DNA of 64,000 bases, from positions 62,001-126,000 of the forward strand of contig CALUUP010000002.1 in assembly GCA_944323985.1 (NCBI GenBank). Direction: 5' to 3'. This stretch comes from Candidatus Gastranaerophilales bacterium (GTDB lineage Bacteria; Cyanobacteriota; Vampirovibrionia; Gastranaerophilales; Gastranaerophilaceae). Positions within the stretch are counted from its first letter, which is position 1, and each line of letters opens with the position of its first letter. A program made the position numbers and the translations under genes. The notes under the pieces were generated by a model that saw nothing but the letters and a program-made list of their open reading frames with translations, was not told where the DNA came from and did not search any database. This document shows positions 1-9,055 of the stretch, piece after piece.

Positions 1-90
1 TTGATGATTGATTTTTTTCTAAAAAAAGATTAACATAAGATAATTAAACACCTAAGTTTTTCTGTAGTCAATTTGAGCAGGAGAGAATTA

Positions 91-957
91 ATGAAAAATA
101 TAAAAATTAATGAAGAAAAATGTATTCACTGTGGTCTATGTATAACAGATTGTGTATCATCTTGCATAGGTTTTGATAAAAACAATTTCCCCGAGATGAA
201 GGAAGAAAATCGCTGTATATCTTGTGGACATTGTATGTCAATTTGTCCTACCGGGGCTTTATCCTTTAATGATAAAAATCCTGACGAATTAGAAAAAGTA
301 AATTATGATGATATATTAGGTTTAATAAAATCAAGAAGAAGTGTAAGACAATATAAAGAAGAAGAAATACCAGCTGAAACATTACAAAAATTAAAAGAAA
401 TGCTTCCTTATATTCCAACAGGTTGTAATTCTCATGCTTTGCATTTTTCAATAGTAGAAAAAAAATCAGTAATGGATGTTATAAGAAAAAAAGTAAATGA
501 TTTATTATTAAAAACAATGTCTTATAAAGCATTATCTCCATTAATGAATAAGTTTTCAAGATATAAAGATTCATTTTTAAATGGCGAAGATGTAATTTTC
601 AGAAATGCACCCCATATGATAGTAGTATCATCACCACTTACTGCACCTTGTGCAAATATAGATCCGATTATTGCATTAAGCTATATAGAATTGTATGCCC
701 AACATCTTGGTTTAGGCACTTGTTGGTGCGGATTCGCGGAAATTTGTATAAAAATGTTCCCTGAACTTTGTGAAATCCTTGAAATTCCATCCGGATATAA
801 ACCGGTCTATGCAATGTTATTAGGAATACCAAGCATAAAATATCAAAGAGTTATTGCTCCTGAGGATTATAAAATTTCTGAAATTAGAGAAATAAAAGAA
901 AAAGATTCTTGTATTTTTTGTAAAATTAAAAGATTTGTTACAAATTTTCTAAGATAA
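91..957 (+). CDS. Ferredoxin-nitroreductase fusion protein
   Basis: A 288-residue flavoprotein of the ferredoxin-nitroreductase type. The N-terminus has two [4Fe-4S] ferredoxin motifs, CIHCGLCITDC and CISCGHCMSICP. A nitroreductase (FMN) domain follows, opening with SRRSVRQYKEEEIP. Family members pass electrons from reduced ferredoxin clusters through FMN to an oxidised small molecule; the substrate cannot be read from the sequence. A last CIFCKIKRF stretch adds a CxxC pair at the C-terminus. I chose the ATG at 91 over an in-frame TTG at 73 because AGGAGAG lies just before it and the ferredoxin domain begins at once. It is monocistronic and convergent with the next gene, with a shared hairpin terminator. 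The gene type fits an anaerobe. Confidence 0.9.
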   Translation: MKNIKINEEKCIHCGLCITDCVSSCIGFDKNNFPEMKEENRCISCGHCMSICPTGALSFNDKNPDELEKVNYDDILGLIKSRRSVRQYKEEEIPAETLQKLKEMLPYIPTGCNSHALHFSIVEKKSVMDVIRKKVNDLLLKTMSYKALSPLMNKFSRYKDSFLNGEDVIFRNAPHMIVVSSPLTAPCANIDPIIALSYIELYAQHLGLGTCWCGFAEICIKMFPELCEILEIPSGYKPVYAMLLGIPSIKYQRVIAPEDYKISEIREIKEKDSCIFCKIKRFVTNFLR

Positions 958-961
958 ATAA

Positions 962-996
962 AAAAAGAGTGTTAATAAATTATTAACACTCTTTTT
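962..996. terminator. Bidirectional intrinsic terminator
   Basis: A perfect 16-bp inverted repeat (962-977 with 981-996) around a 3-nt AAT loop. An A-run on the left and a T-run on the right make it usable from both strands. It lies between two convergent genes. Confidence 0.9.
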
Positions 997-999
997 CAT

Positions 1000-1728
1000 T
1001 TATTTAACCCAATATTTATCGAGCCATTTTGTCGGTTTAATATATCTAAAACCTAATTTTCCAAAGTATCCTTTATATGCTTGTTCAGGATTAGGTTTAC
1101 CGTGAAAAATCAAAATCTTTGCTTCTTCAGGATCTCTAGGCACTTTAAACCAACAAATTGGAAACTTATGTAAGCATTGTCTTTTAAAACTTACTACCCA
1201 ATCTTTTGGCCAATATTTTAAAAGTCCTTTTCTATCCATCTCATAAGATAAAAAAGCTTGTTCATTTTTATATCTATCTCTAATCGTTTTTCCTTCCTGA
1301 TAAAAATGTTCAATAATTTCTGGATGCTTTCCAACTTCAAATCTAAAAACAGAAGAATTTCCGATAATATCATGTGGGAAATCATAGTCTTTTGAAATTA
1401 AAAAACTACCTTCTACTTCGAAAAACGGATCAAGCGAACTTCTTATTATAATATCCAAATCTAAAAATAAAGCAGTACCTTCTAAATCAGAAAGAGGATT
1501 TGCAAATAGTCCCAATTTTTTCCACATTCTATCAGGAATCCCCTCATCATTCAATTCCGGCAAAGGTCTAATTTCAACTCCTTCAATAATACCCTCTGCA
1601 TTATCAGTAAAACAAACAAACCTATGCGGTAAACTTAAATTTTTTTCAACCATTTTATAAAGTTTATTTACATATTCAGGTCCAAATTTTGTCCCCCACT
1701 TTATACATATAACATTCCGTTTTTCCAT
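1000..1728 (-). CDS. GT-A-like glycosyltransferase
   Basis: A 242-residue soluble protein with the layout of a GT-A fold glycosyltransferase. The N-terminus has a beta-strand, IKWGTKFG, and then FVCFTDN. The central ALFLDLDIII segment has a DxD-type metal/nucleotide-sugar site at D90-L-D92. Similar small glycosyltransferases of unknown acceptor occur near surface-polysaccharide genes. GGGAG lies 8 nt before the ATG, so the start is secure. It reads in the same direction as the lipoprotein gene upstream (44-nt gap) and may end that transcription unit. The donor and acceptor sugars cannot be inferred. Confidence 0.65.
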   Translation of the reverse strand: MEKRNVICIKWGTKFGPEYVNKLYKMVEKNLSLPHRFVCFTDNAEGIIEGVEIRPLPELNDEGIPDRMWKKLGLFANPLSDLEGTALFLDLDIIIRSSLDPFFEVEGSFLISKDYDFPHDIIGNSSVFRFEVGKHPEIIEHFYQEGKTIRDRYKNEQAFLSYEMDRKGLLKYWPKDWVVSFKRQCLHKFPICWFKVPRDPEEAKILIFHGKPNPEQAYKGYFGKLGFRYIKPTKWLDKYWVK

Positions 1729-1772
1729 ACTTAAAACTCCCTTACTACTCTGCTTAGGATAGCATAAATCAA

Positions 1773-2789
1773 TTAATTAAACAATTCTTTATTCATTTTA
1801 TCAATTTTTTTTCTAAAATCTTTATCTATTTCTAAAACTTTAGAATGATTTATTGCCTCCAAAAAAATTTTGTCATCAATCTTATTAGCCACATCAATTC
1901 TTGCAGGCACAACCAAACCTGTAGATAAAAAATATTCACTACATCTGGAAGAAGACAAATATCTTATAAATTTTAGGGCAGCTTCTTTATGTTTAGATTC
2001 TTTGGCAATAGCCCAACCGGAAGAATCTAAAGGAACAATACCTGGAAAAATAATAATATCCCAATCAAAATCTGCTTTTTCACTTATCTTGGGATACATC
2101 CAACGTCCTGAAAGATAAAGTCCAATTTTCCCTTCTAAAAACATTTGTCCTAAAGTTAAACTTCCAACTTGAGATGGTGTTGGTGCATATCGTCCTTCCA
2201 AATTTTTATAATATTCTATTGATTTTTTAGGTGAATAAATATCTTCTCCCATGGTTAAAATATAAGGAAAAGAGTAGTACAAATTTCTTTCATAACTTAT
2301 TCCATAATTAGAACTTTTAGATATAACATTGATTAGCTCTTCTAAATTAGTAGGATTTTTTTTTATCAAATTCTTATTTCTATAAAATACCAATGTTGAA
2401 ATATCTCTTGGTACAGCTAATAATTTTTTATCAAAACTTAAAGCTTCTATACTTTGAGAATAAAATTCATCTTTATCAATTATATTACTCAAATCTTCTA
2501 ATTTATCTGCATAAACAGGTAAATACAAATTATTAACAAATAAAACATCCGGAGCTTGGTGAGATGCGAATAATAAATGAACTTTCTGAAAATAATTTTG
2601 AGGAATGTGTATAAAATTTATCTTTATATCAGGATTTTCTAACTCAAAATCATTAATTATATTTCGTAAAATTTTGGTTTCTGTAACTGTTCCCCAAGAA
2701 GAAAATGTTATTTCCTCAACATTACTATTTTTATCGCAACCGGTCAAAAAAAATGGAATTAAAAGTAAGATTAATAATCTTCTTAACAT
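1773..2789 (-). CDS. ABC-type extracellular solute-binding lipoprotein
   Basis: A 338-residue lipoprotein. The signal peptide has a lipobox, LTGC, with the lipidated cysteine at residue 18. The mature part resembles family 1 (sugar-type) solute-binding proteins: ITFSSWGT near the start, then FELENPDIKINF, APDVLFVNN and GLYLSGRW in the middle. Such proteins deliver sugars or related ligands to an ABC permease. No permease or ATPase gene lies nearby. Its start overlaps the end of the FimV-like gene by 7 nt, so the two are translationally linked. A sensory rather than transport role within the chemosensory locus is possible but is inference. Confidence 0.78.
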   Translation of the reverse strand: MLRRLLILLLIPFFLTGCDKNSNVEEITFSSWGTVTETKILRNIINDFELENPDIKINFIHIPQNYFQKVHLLFASHQAPDVLFVNNLYLPVYADKLEDLSNIIDKDEFYSQSIEALSFDKKLLAVPRDISTLVFYRNKNLIKKNPTNLEELINVISKSSNYGISYERNLYYSFPYILTMGEDIYSPKKSIEYYKNLEGRYAPTPSQVGSLTLGQMFLEGKIGLYLSGRWMYPKISEKADFDWDIIIFPGIVPLDSSGWAIAKESKHKEAALKFIRYLSSSRCSEYFLSTGLVVPARIDVANKIDDKIFLEAINHSKVLEIDKDFRKKIDKMNKELFN

Positions 2790-5425
2790 AAATCCATTAT
2801 AAACTCCATATTATCTTTGGAAACATTCATAATAAATTTATGAATACCAATCCTTACTATATATCTATAAGTATTATTATCTATTTTTTCAGTTTTACGA
2901 GCCTGAATAACTTCTGTCTTTAATCGTTCATAATATTTAATCTTAAATAACTTATCCCCAACAAACCCCAAAATACAATATCCGGAACTATTCTTAACCA
3001 AATGGCAACCCATATTATCCGCAAAATTTGTAGTTGAAACTATTTCATAAATTGAATTATCTACAACACAAGTTTTAACAACACTGCTATTAATCTTATC
3101 TAATTCATCAGATTTAACATTATCTACAACGTTTTTCACCATTTTTTCTTGATTAGCTAATCTATTTTGTTTTTCATCCTGTTTCTTTTGAATTAAATCT
3201 AACAAAGCCTTTGCATCACGATTTTTATCATCAAAACTTTCATCCCCAACATCATCTCTAGATTTATCCAAATCAAAATACTCATTACTAAACAAAGATT
3301 CAAAATCATCATTATCATTTTCAGAAGAAAAAGGCATTACTTCATCATTATCCTTAATAATTTCAACACTATCCCCTACCCCTTGTAATTCAGCTTGAAT
3401 TTCAGAAAAACTTGGAGCGACCTCTTGATAATTATTCTCTTCCTCTTCACTGTAAAAAGGCTTAAATGTAACATTTGTAATATTACGTAACAATGCTTCT
3501 TCATCAACTTCTACAGGAGCAGCAGTCTTAGCATCCAGTTCCTCTTGATGCTTAATCATTGCATCTAAATCTAAAAATTCATCTGATACTGATAATTTAT
3601 CAACATCATATCCTGTTTCTGCATATTTAATTTCATCAGAAGGTCTTGAAACATATGAAGCTTCATTATTTATCTCAACAGATAAATCCGGCAATTGATC
3701 TTTTAAAGACAAAACACTTACATCATACCCTTCGCTATAATAAACTACTTGAGGTTTATATTCTGATTCGATTCTCTTTCCACCTTGTTTCTTTAATGCA
3801 TCAGATAAATTAGGTAACATATCTTTAACATTTAACGTTAATATCTCAGATTTTTTATGACTAACTCCACGATTATTTTTTATCTCTTCCTGCATCATTT
3901 TTATTCTATTTGGATTAGTCCGCAAATCCGTTATAAAATCATTATCCAATTCTACGCTCATTAATTTATCCAAAGCGTTAATATCTTCTTCAGTAAAAAC
4001 TATATTTTGATTAATTGTATAAGTTGTAACAATATTCTCTAAAAGTTCCTGTCTTGAAACTCTCTTCTCTATCGGGTTAGTAACTACATATTTATCTATG
4101 TTATTAACCGTTTCATCATTTATCTCTATTTTTAATAACTCATTAATTTTTACAATATCATCTTTCGTGAATAGTAAATTTTCATCATTAATATACTTAT
4201 TATAAAGCTCTTCATTTATCTTATGTTCATCTTCGATAATTTCATCATCTTCTTGCTGATTGTCAAAAACATAAGCACTTAAAAATTCTTCTAACGCTAA
4301 ATTCTCTTCTTCATCTTGACTATCATCTATACTTAAATCAACACCTTCCTGATTAGAGCTTGGCTGTTTAGTAGAACTTAAAATTTCATCTAAATCTACA
4401 ATATTTTCATTATCAACAACTTCTACTGGCTTAACAACATCTTTAGGCTTATCCTCATTATATTTTAGACTAACATTAGACACATACTTTTTATCAAGCC
4501 TGTTAATAACACTACCAATTTCTTTTTTCTTATTAACATTTTTTTTATTTTTATCTTTATCTTTATTTTTTGTATCATCACGAGGTTCATCAATATCAAA
4601 ATCAGCTTGTTCACCAATAATCTCAGCTATCTTATTTTTTCCACTAACGTAAAAATAAACTGAAGCTACAATTATTAACAAACACCCCAACAATAATAAA
4701 TATACTTCAGACCCTTTGCTTCCAACTTTAACATCCTCAACACTATTATCTACAGGCTTGTTTCCATGAGCAAGAGCCTCAGAACTCTCTTCTCTATCTA
4801 AAGATGCAGAATCTTCTTCTGCTCTACTAATATCTTTCTCAGAAGTCCTATCATCATTTACATTTGAGCTCTGAGAATCTTTATTTTCACCTAAGTCATT
4901 AGGATTTAAACTAGAATTATCAACATGAGCAGGTCTATCTGGAACAATTATTTCTTCACGCTCTTTTGTAGAAGGCGAATTATTCACAGGATTAGACATA
5001 GCATTAGCAGAAGAATCTGTTAGCATAGGATTTGTTTTATCCGGTATAAACACTGCATTTTGAACAAATAATGAAGTGTTAGGAACAACCTTTAAAGTAA
5101 TTTTAGTATATCCCTTACTGTTTTTAGTATAAGGCATAGTTTTCACTTCTACACTATCCACCAAATCTGATAACTTAGGCGGAGTAGAAATACTGTCATT
5201 TATTTCAGGAAGCATTAAAACATATGTATCTGCACTAACCTTAACCGGATTAACTCTATTCGCATAAGTTTTTTGAGTATAAAAAGTAAGATTAGTAGTA
5301 TGAGAAGTACCTTCAAACTTCAAAGACATTAAATTATCTTTAAAATTTCCAGCACCAAAAGCCCCTACTACTGTAACAACAGATGCCAATATTAATGAAA
5401 TTGTTCTCTTCTTATACCGGTTCAT
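2783..5425 (-). CDS. Large FimV-like bitopic membrane protein of unknown function
   Basis: An 880-residue protein that I do not recognise by sequence but whose architecture is clear. It has a signal or anchor segment at residues 7-26 and a small periplasmic beta-rich domain at about 40-130. A Ser/Asn/Asp-rich linker follows, then one transmembrane helix at about 241-261. The cytoplasmic part is about 600 residues, very acidic and low-complexity, with recurring DMLPNLSDAL / DQLPDLS / DEFLDLD motifs. A compact beta-domain closes the protein at about 785-880. Periplasmic domain, single helix and long acidic cytoplasmic tail recall FimV/TspA hubs of type IV pili. Its place beside CheW and CheA genes supports a link to surface motility or sensing. 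The start codon sits 7 nt after an extended -10, so a leaderless mRNA is likely. Confidence 0.7.
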   Translation of the reverse strand: MNRYKKRTISLILASVVTVVGAFGAGNFKDNLMSLKFEGTSHTTNLTFYTQKTYANRVNPVKVSADTYVLMLPEINDSISTPPKLSDLVDSVEVKTMPYTKNSKGYTKITLKVVPNTSLFVQNAVFIPDKTNPMLTDSSANAMSNPVNNSPSTKEREEIIVPDRPAHVDNSSLNPNDLGENKDSQSSNVNDDRTSEKDISRAEEDSASLDREESSEALAHGNKPVDNSVEDVKVGSKGSEVYLLLLGCLLIIVASVYFYVSGKNKIAEIIGEQADFDIDEPRDDTKNKDKDKNKKNVNKKKEIGSVINRLDKKYVSNVSLKYNEDKPKDVVKPVEVVDNENIVDLDEILSSTKQPSSNQEGVDLSIDDSQDEEENLALEEFLSAYVFDNQQEDDEIIEDEHKINEELYNKYINDENLLFTKDDIVKINELLKIEINDETVNNIDKYVVTNPIEKRVSRQELLENIVTTYTINQNIVFTEEDINALDKLMSVELDNDFITDLRTNPNRIKMMQEEIKNNRGVSHKKSEILTLNVKDMLPNLSDALKKQGGKRIESEYKPQVVYYSEGYDVSVLSLKDQLPDLSVEINNEASYVSRPSDEIKYAETGYDVDKLSVSDEFLDLDAMIKHQEELDAKTAAPVEVDEEALLRNITNVTFKPFYSEEEENNYQEVAPSFSEIQAELQGVGDSVEIIKDNDEVMPFSSENDNDDFESLFSNEYFDLDKSRDDVGDESFDDKNRDAKALLDLIQKKQDEKQNRLANQEKMVKNVVDNVKSDELDKINSSVVKTCVVDNSIYEIVSTTNFADNMGCHLVKNSSGYCILGFVGDKLFKIKYYERLKTEVIQARKTEKIDNNTYRYIVRIGIHKFIMNVSKDNMEFIMDLC

Positions 5426-5432
5426 ACTTTGT

Positions 5433-5441
5433 ATATTAACA
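5433..5441 (-). promoter_or_regulatory. Extended -10 promoter abutting the FimV-like start
   Basis: On the minus strand TGT-TAATAT, within TATGTTAATAT, ends 7 nt before the ATG, with no Shine-Dalgarno sequence between. The predicted transcript starts at or next to the start codon. No good -35 is visible. Confidence 0.5.
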
Positions 5442-5474
5442 TAATAAGCTTAATTTCACTATACTTTATTTGAA

Positions 5475-6476
5475 TTACATATCAGTTACAATAATTCTCT
5501 TATCAGAAGAAATTTTTTCAATATTTAAAACTGTATACAAATTTCCATTATACATAAACTCATTAGCATAATAGCCTTCAGCAGCTTCGATAAAACCGTC
5601 TTCTTGAAATTCAAAAAGTTCATTTATTTTATCTATCAATAAAGCCAATTTTAACTCATTACACTTTATAATAATAACCGGCTTTTTATCTTGTAACAAA
5701 GAATTCGAAAGATTTAAAAATTTTTTCAAATTAATAACTGTAATATAATCCCCTCTTAAATTCATAATACCTTCAATAAAATCCGGAGTACCAGGAACAT
5801 TAGTTACAGATGTATCCTTCAAAACTTCTTTTACATAATCTAAAGCTATACAATAATAATCATCATTCAAATTAAAAGATATATATTTATTTTTAACATG
5901 CAATTCCCCAGAAGCAAGTTTTAAACTAGCTTTATCAATAATCGACAAAGTCCTTTTTGCCATAATTGATTTTGAATGTTCATCCTGCGGAAATAACGAA
6001 AGAATATCAACTTCCTTCCACTTATTATCATGTTGCTTTAATAAATTTTCAATAGCATAAATATTTATTACAAAAATAGTTTCATTATTGAACTTATATA
6101 AAGAATCTATGACCATTTTATTATCGACAAACGGTATTGCATCCATTAAAGCCGTATCAAAAGGCAAAATGCCAATAACTCGATCTGTAATAATTCCATA
6201 AATTACTTCATCAGTCTTAACGATTAACAATTCATTATGAATATCATAATTAGGGACATCAATATTCAAATAAAATCTTACATCTATAACATTTATTACA
6301 AAATTATTATACTTCAACAAACCAACAATATTATTTGGCAACTTTTGAGGATAATCTAATGCCGGTAATTTCATAATTTCCAGAATATTATCTGAATTAA
6401 TAGCATACTTATTATCGCCAATTTGGAAATATAAATGAGTATTCTTTTTTTGTTCAATATAGTTATTGTTGCTCAT
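5475..6476 (-). CDS. Tandem CheW-domain coupling protein
   Basis: A 333-residue protein made of two CheW-like SH3-type domains, at about residues 12-150 and 192-325. The first has YFQIGDNKYAINSDNILEIM and the second YISFNLNDDYYCIALDYVKEVL. Both show the usual pattern, including PNNIVGLLKYNNFVINVIDV and FIEGIMNLRGDYITVINL. CheW domains bridge chemoreceptors and the CheA kinase. Two copies in one chain could replace a pair of separate adaptors such as WspB and WspD. The gene overlaps the end of the response-regulator gene by 14 nt, so it is co-translated with it. No catalytic site is expected. Confidence 0.88.
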   Translation of the reverse strand: MSNNNYIEQKKNTHLYFQIGDNKYAINSDNILEIMKLPALDYPQKLPNNIVGLLKYNNFVINVIDVRFYLNIDVPNYDIHNELLIVKTDEVIYGIITDRVIGILPFDTALMDAIPFVDNKMVIDSLYKFNNETIFVINIYAIENLLKQHDNKWKEVDILSLFPQDEHSKSIMAKRTLSIIDKASLKLASGELHVKNKYISFNLNDDYYCIALDYVKEVLKDTSVTNVPGTPDFIEGIMNLRGDYITVINLKKFLNLSNSLLQDKKPVIIIKCNELKLALLIDKINELFEFQEDGFIEAAEGYYANEFMYNGNLYTVLNIEKISSDKRIIVTDM

Positions 6477-7920
6477 ATAACATTACCCGATTACGCCCAC
6501 TTTCTTTAGCCTTATACAAAGCTTCATCAGCAGATTTTAACATTTCAGAATGAGTATTAAATTCTTGATAATTTGTCGTCAGCCCAATACTAACAGTAAC
6601 TTTCGCCTTCACTCCATTGTATTCAAAATCATAATCTTCAACCATTCTACGTAATCTTTGAACAGGAATAACCGCCCCTTCAATATTGGTTTCAGGCATC
6701 ATCATAACCATCTCTTCCCCGCCATATCGATAAAGCAAATCCGTTTTTCTAAAAGCAGCTTTCATCAAATCAGCGACAGTCTTCAAAACATAATCCCCAT
6801 ATTGATGCCCATAAGTATCATTAACCTTCTTAAAGAAATCAATATCCAAAATTGCTAAACTAAAATCCGAAGGATGTCGTTTCGTACGGTTATACTCTTG
6901 CTCCAAACTTATTTCAAACTGTCTTCTATTATATAAACCGGTTAAACCATCTAATACAGACATAAATTCTTTTTCTGTGTATTGATACTTCATTTTAAAT
7001 ATCGCAAGTAACTCACTAATCATAATATCAAAATATCTAAAAGAAGCATAATCCATATCCTGTCTGGTATAGAAACATATTCCACCAATCAATTTTTTAT
7101 CAAATACCATCGGAATAATAATTTTTGATTTCAAATCAGTAAACTGATAATCAAGTTCTTTGCCTAAAAGAATTCTAACGACTTCGAATTTAGCAGCATT
7201 AAACTTCTTAAATTCTTCCATCTTTCTAAAAAAATCATATTGAATATCAGATAAAAAGCTTTTGCTAAAATTTCTTCCTAATGTATCAATATATAAAATA
7301 TTTTCAGCGAAATCATCAGGAGAAGCAAAGAAAATTCCCGCAACACTATACTCAACAAAAGAACTCACTAAAGAAAACAATTTTTCAACCAAAATTCTCT
7401 CATAATTCAAAAAATCACTCAAATTTCTGAATTCATTAGCAAAAACAGACTTCAACAACAAATCATTCAAAATTGTATTCAAACGGGTTTGAGCGGAATT
7501 TTCAGTAGAAGCTTTTTCTAAAATCAAGTTTTTGTATTCATCAGTAACAGGATAACGCCTTATTGTAGCATTGATATTCCTAACGAGTTCATTCATATCA
7601 ATGGATTTAGATAAAAACAATTGCGCCCCAGCTTTTTTCCCCCAAAAACTATCAATCTTCTTATCCAATACCGTGAGCAATATAACAGGAATTTTTTTCA
7701 CGGCATCAACATTTTTAATCATTCTACATAACTGATACCCGTCAATAATCGGCATCATAATATCAGAAACCACGACATCCGGAATGCATTCAAAAAGTTT
7801 TTTATAAGCTTCTGCCCCGTTAGTAGCAGTTTCAACTTCAAACCCACTATTTTGAAGCCCATCTTTCAAAAACTTTAATTGCGTCTCACTATCTTCTACT
7901 AATAAAATTTTCGCTACCAT
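6463..7920 (-). CDS. Response regulator with diguanylate cyclase output (REC-GGDEF)
   Basis: A 485-residue response regulator. The receiver domain (1-120) has the acidic pair ED at 9-10 and phospho-acceptor D53 in VVVSDIMMP. A middle region of about 200 residues looks GAF-like. The C-terminal GGDEF domain has the active motif GGEEM at 400-404 and an RxxD inhibitory site at R391-D394, five residues before it. It should make c-di-GMP when phosphorylated and be product-inhibited. It is the natural output for the CheA-REC kinase encoded divergently, an arrangement like WspR. It starts the leftward unit with the tandem CheW gene, which it overlaps by 14 nt. Confidence 0.92.
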   Translation of the reverse strand: MVAKILLVEDSETQLKFLKDGLQNSGFEVETATNGAEAYKKLFECIPDVVVSDIMMPIIDGYQLCRMIKNVDAVKKIPVILLTVLDKKIDSFWGKKAGAQLFLSKSIDMNELVRNINATIRRYPVTDEYKNLILEKASTENSAQTRLNTILNDLLLKSVFANEFRNLSDFLNYERILVEKLFSLVSSFVEYSVAGIFFASPDDFAENILYIDTLGRNFSKSFLSDIQYDFFRKMEEFKKFNAAKFEVVRILLGKELDYQFTDLKSKIIIPMVFDKKLIGGICFYTRQDMDYASFRYFDIMISELLAIFKMKYQYTEKEFMSVLDGLTGLYNRRQFEISLEQEYNRTKRHPSDFSLAILDIDFFKKVNDTYGHQYGDYVLKTVADLMKAAFRKTDLLYRYGGEEMVMMMPETNIEGAVIPVQRLRRMVEDYDFEYNGVKAKVTVSIGLTTNYQEFNTHSEMLKSADEALYKAKESGRNRVMLYEQQ

Positions 7921-8003
7921 CTATTTATATATTCCAATTTTATCGATTTTAGTATAAAATAATTATATACTAAATACTAAAAAAAAACTATAGGAGAGAA
8001 AAA
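7921..8003. promoter_or_regulatory. Divergent promoter region of the chemosensory locus
   Basis: An 83-bp spacer between the response-regulator and receptor genes. It holds TATACT -10 candidates on both strands, at 7951-7956 (minus) and 7966-7971 (plus). These form an inverted repeat, AGTATA-N9-TATACT, which could also be an operator. TAGGAGAG at 7991-7998 is the ribosome site of the receptor gene. The -35 elements are weak. Confidence 0.45.
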
Positions 8004-9050
8004 GTGTTGAGCGAATGGAATTTTGGATTAAAACAAAAGTTTAATATTAAATGTATAATTGACTTAATAGTATTTATATTAGGATGTATTCTTTTTGTCC
8101 TATTTGCGAAACTAAATCACGTTCAAGCATACGATACATTTGTGTTTTTAATAATTATTATAGCATTAAGCGGAACCACCCATTTTCTAACAAAACAATG
8201 GATATTAAAATCAATAAAAAAATCATTCACATCCCATTCTGAATCATTAACAAACACAACAAATGAAATATTAAATACATTTGCAGAACAAAAAAAAGTA
8301 TTCGAAATATTAACAACGAACACAAAAAATATTTCAAGTTTAATTGAAAAATTAAAAAACATTTCAGAAAATTCAGTATTAACAACAAAAAACACAGAAA
8401 AACAAGTTAATCAATCTATAAACTTTTCACAAAAAGAACACGAAGCAATAGCATCAAATGCTGATAAAATGTTAGTATTACGCCAAAAAATCCAAATGAT
8501 AGCAGAATTAATTTTGGAATTATCCGAACATTCTCAACAAATAGGAAATACAATAAGCGTAGTTGATGACATAGCAGAACAAACAAACATGTTAGCACTT
8601 AACGCAGCTGTAGAAGCTGCAAGAGCTGGGGAACACGGAAAAGGTTTTGCAGTTGTTGCAGGAGAAATCAGAAAATTAGCAGATGAGTCAAAACAAGCAA
8701 TTACTAAAATTACATCTTTGACAAGCAATATTCAATACACAACGAATTCTACTGTAATGGCAACAGAAGAAGGTTCAAAAGAAATTGAATCTGTGGTTAA
8801 AGATATAAACACCGTTTCAACAAACTCAGAGGTACTATTAAACCTAATAAAAGAGATATTAGAATCACTGGAAATAATTAATCAAAATACCAGCAAACAA
8901 AGTGAAATAATAGAGCGATTAAATTCAATAGACGAAGAAAATTCATCTATTGCGGAATCTCTTTTAGAATCAATGAATACAAATACAAACAAAATAACAC
9001 GACTAAGTAATTTATCAAACGAAATAAAGAATTCAGCAATTGAGGGTTAG
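8004..9050 (+). CDS. Methyl-accepting chemotaxis protein without a sensory domain
   Basis: A 348-residue chemoreceptor. Two transmembrane helices (about 17-36 and 45-62) are separated by only about 8 residues, so there is no periplasmic ligand domain. No HAMP domain follows. The rest is a cytoplasmic signalling coiled coil with the conserved hairpin tip around [19 protein letters not shown] and [15 protein letters not shown]. It should bind CheW and CheA and may sense a membrane or cytoplasmic state, or a partner protein. The start is GTG at 8004 or TTG at 8007; TAGGAGAG just upstream supports either. The cheA-like gene follows after 5 nt. No CheR or CheB gene is present in the window. Confidence 0.92.
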   Translation: MLSEWNFGLKQKFNIKCIIDLIVFILGCILFVLFAKLNHVQAYDTFVFLIIIIALSGTTHFLTKQWILKSIKKSFTSHSESLTNTTNEILNTFAEQKKVFEILTTNTKNISSLIEKLKNISENSVLTTKNTEKQVNQSINFSQKEHEAIASNADKMLVLRQKIQMIAELILELSEHSQQIGNTISVVDDIAEQTNMLALNAAVEAARAGEHGKGFAVVAGEIRKLADESKQAITKITSLTSNIQYTTNSTVMATEEGSKEIESVVKDINTVSTNSEVLLNLIKEILESLEIINQNTSKQSEIIERLNSIDEENSSIAESLLESMNTNTNKITRLSNLSNEIKNSAIEG

Positions 9051-9055
9051 CATAA

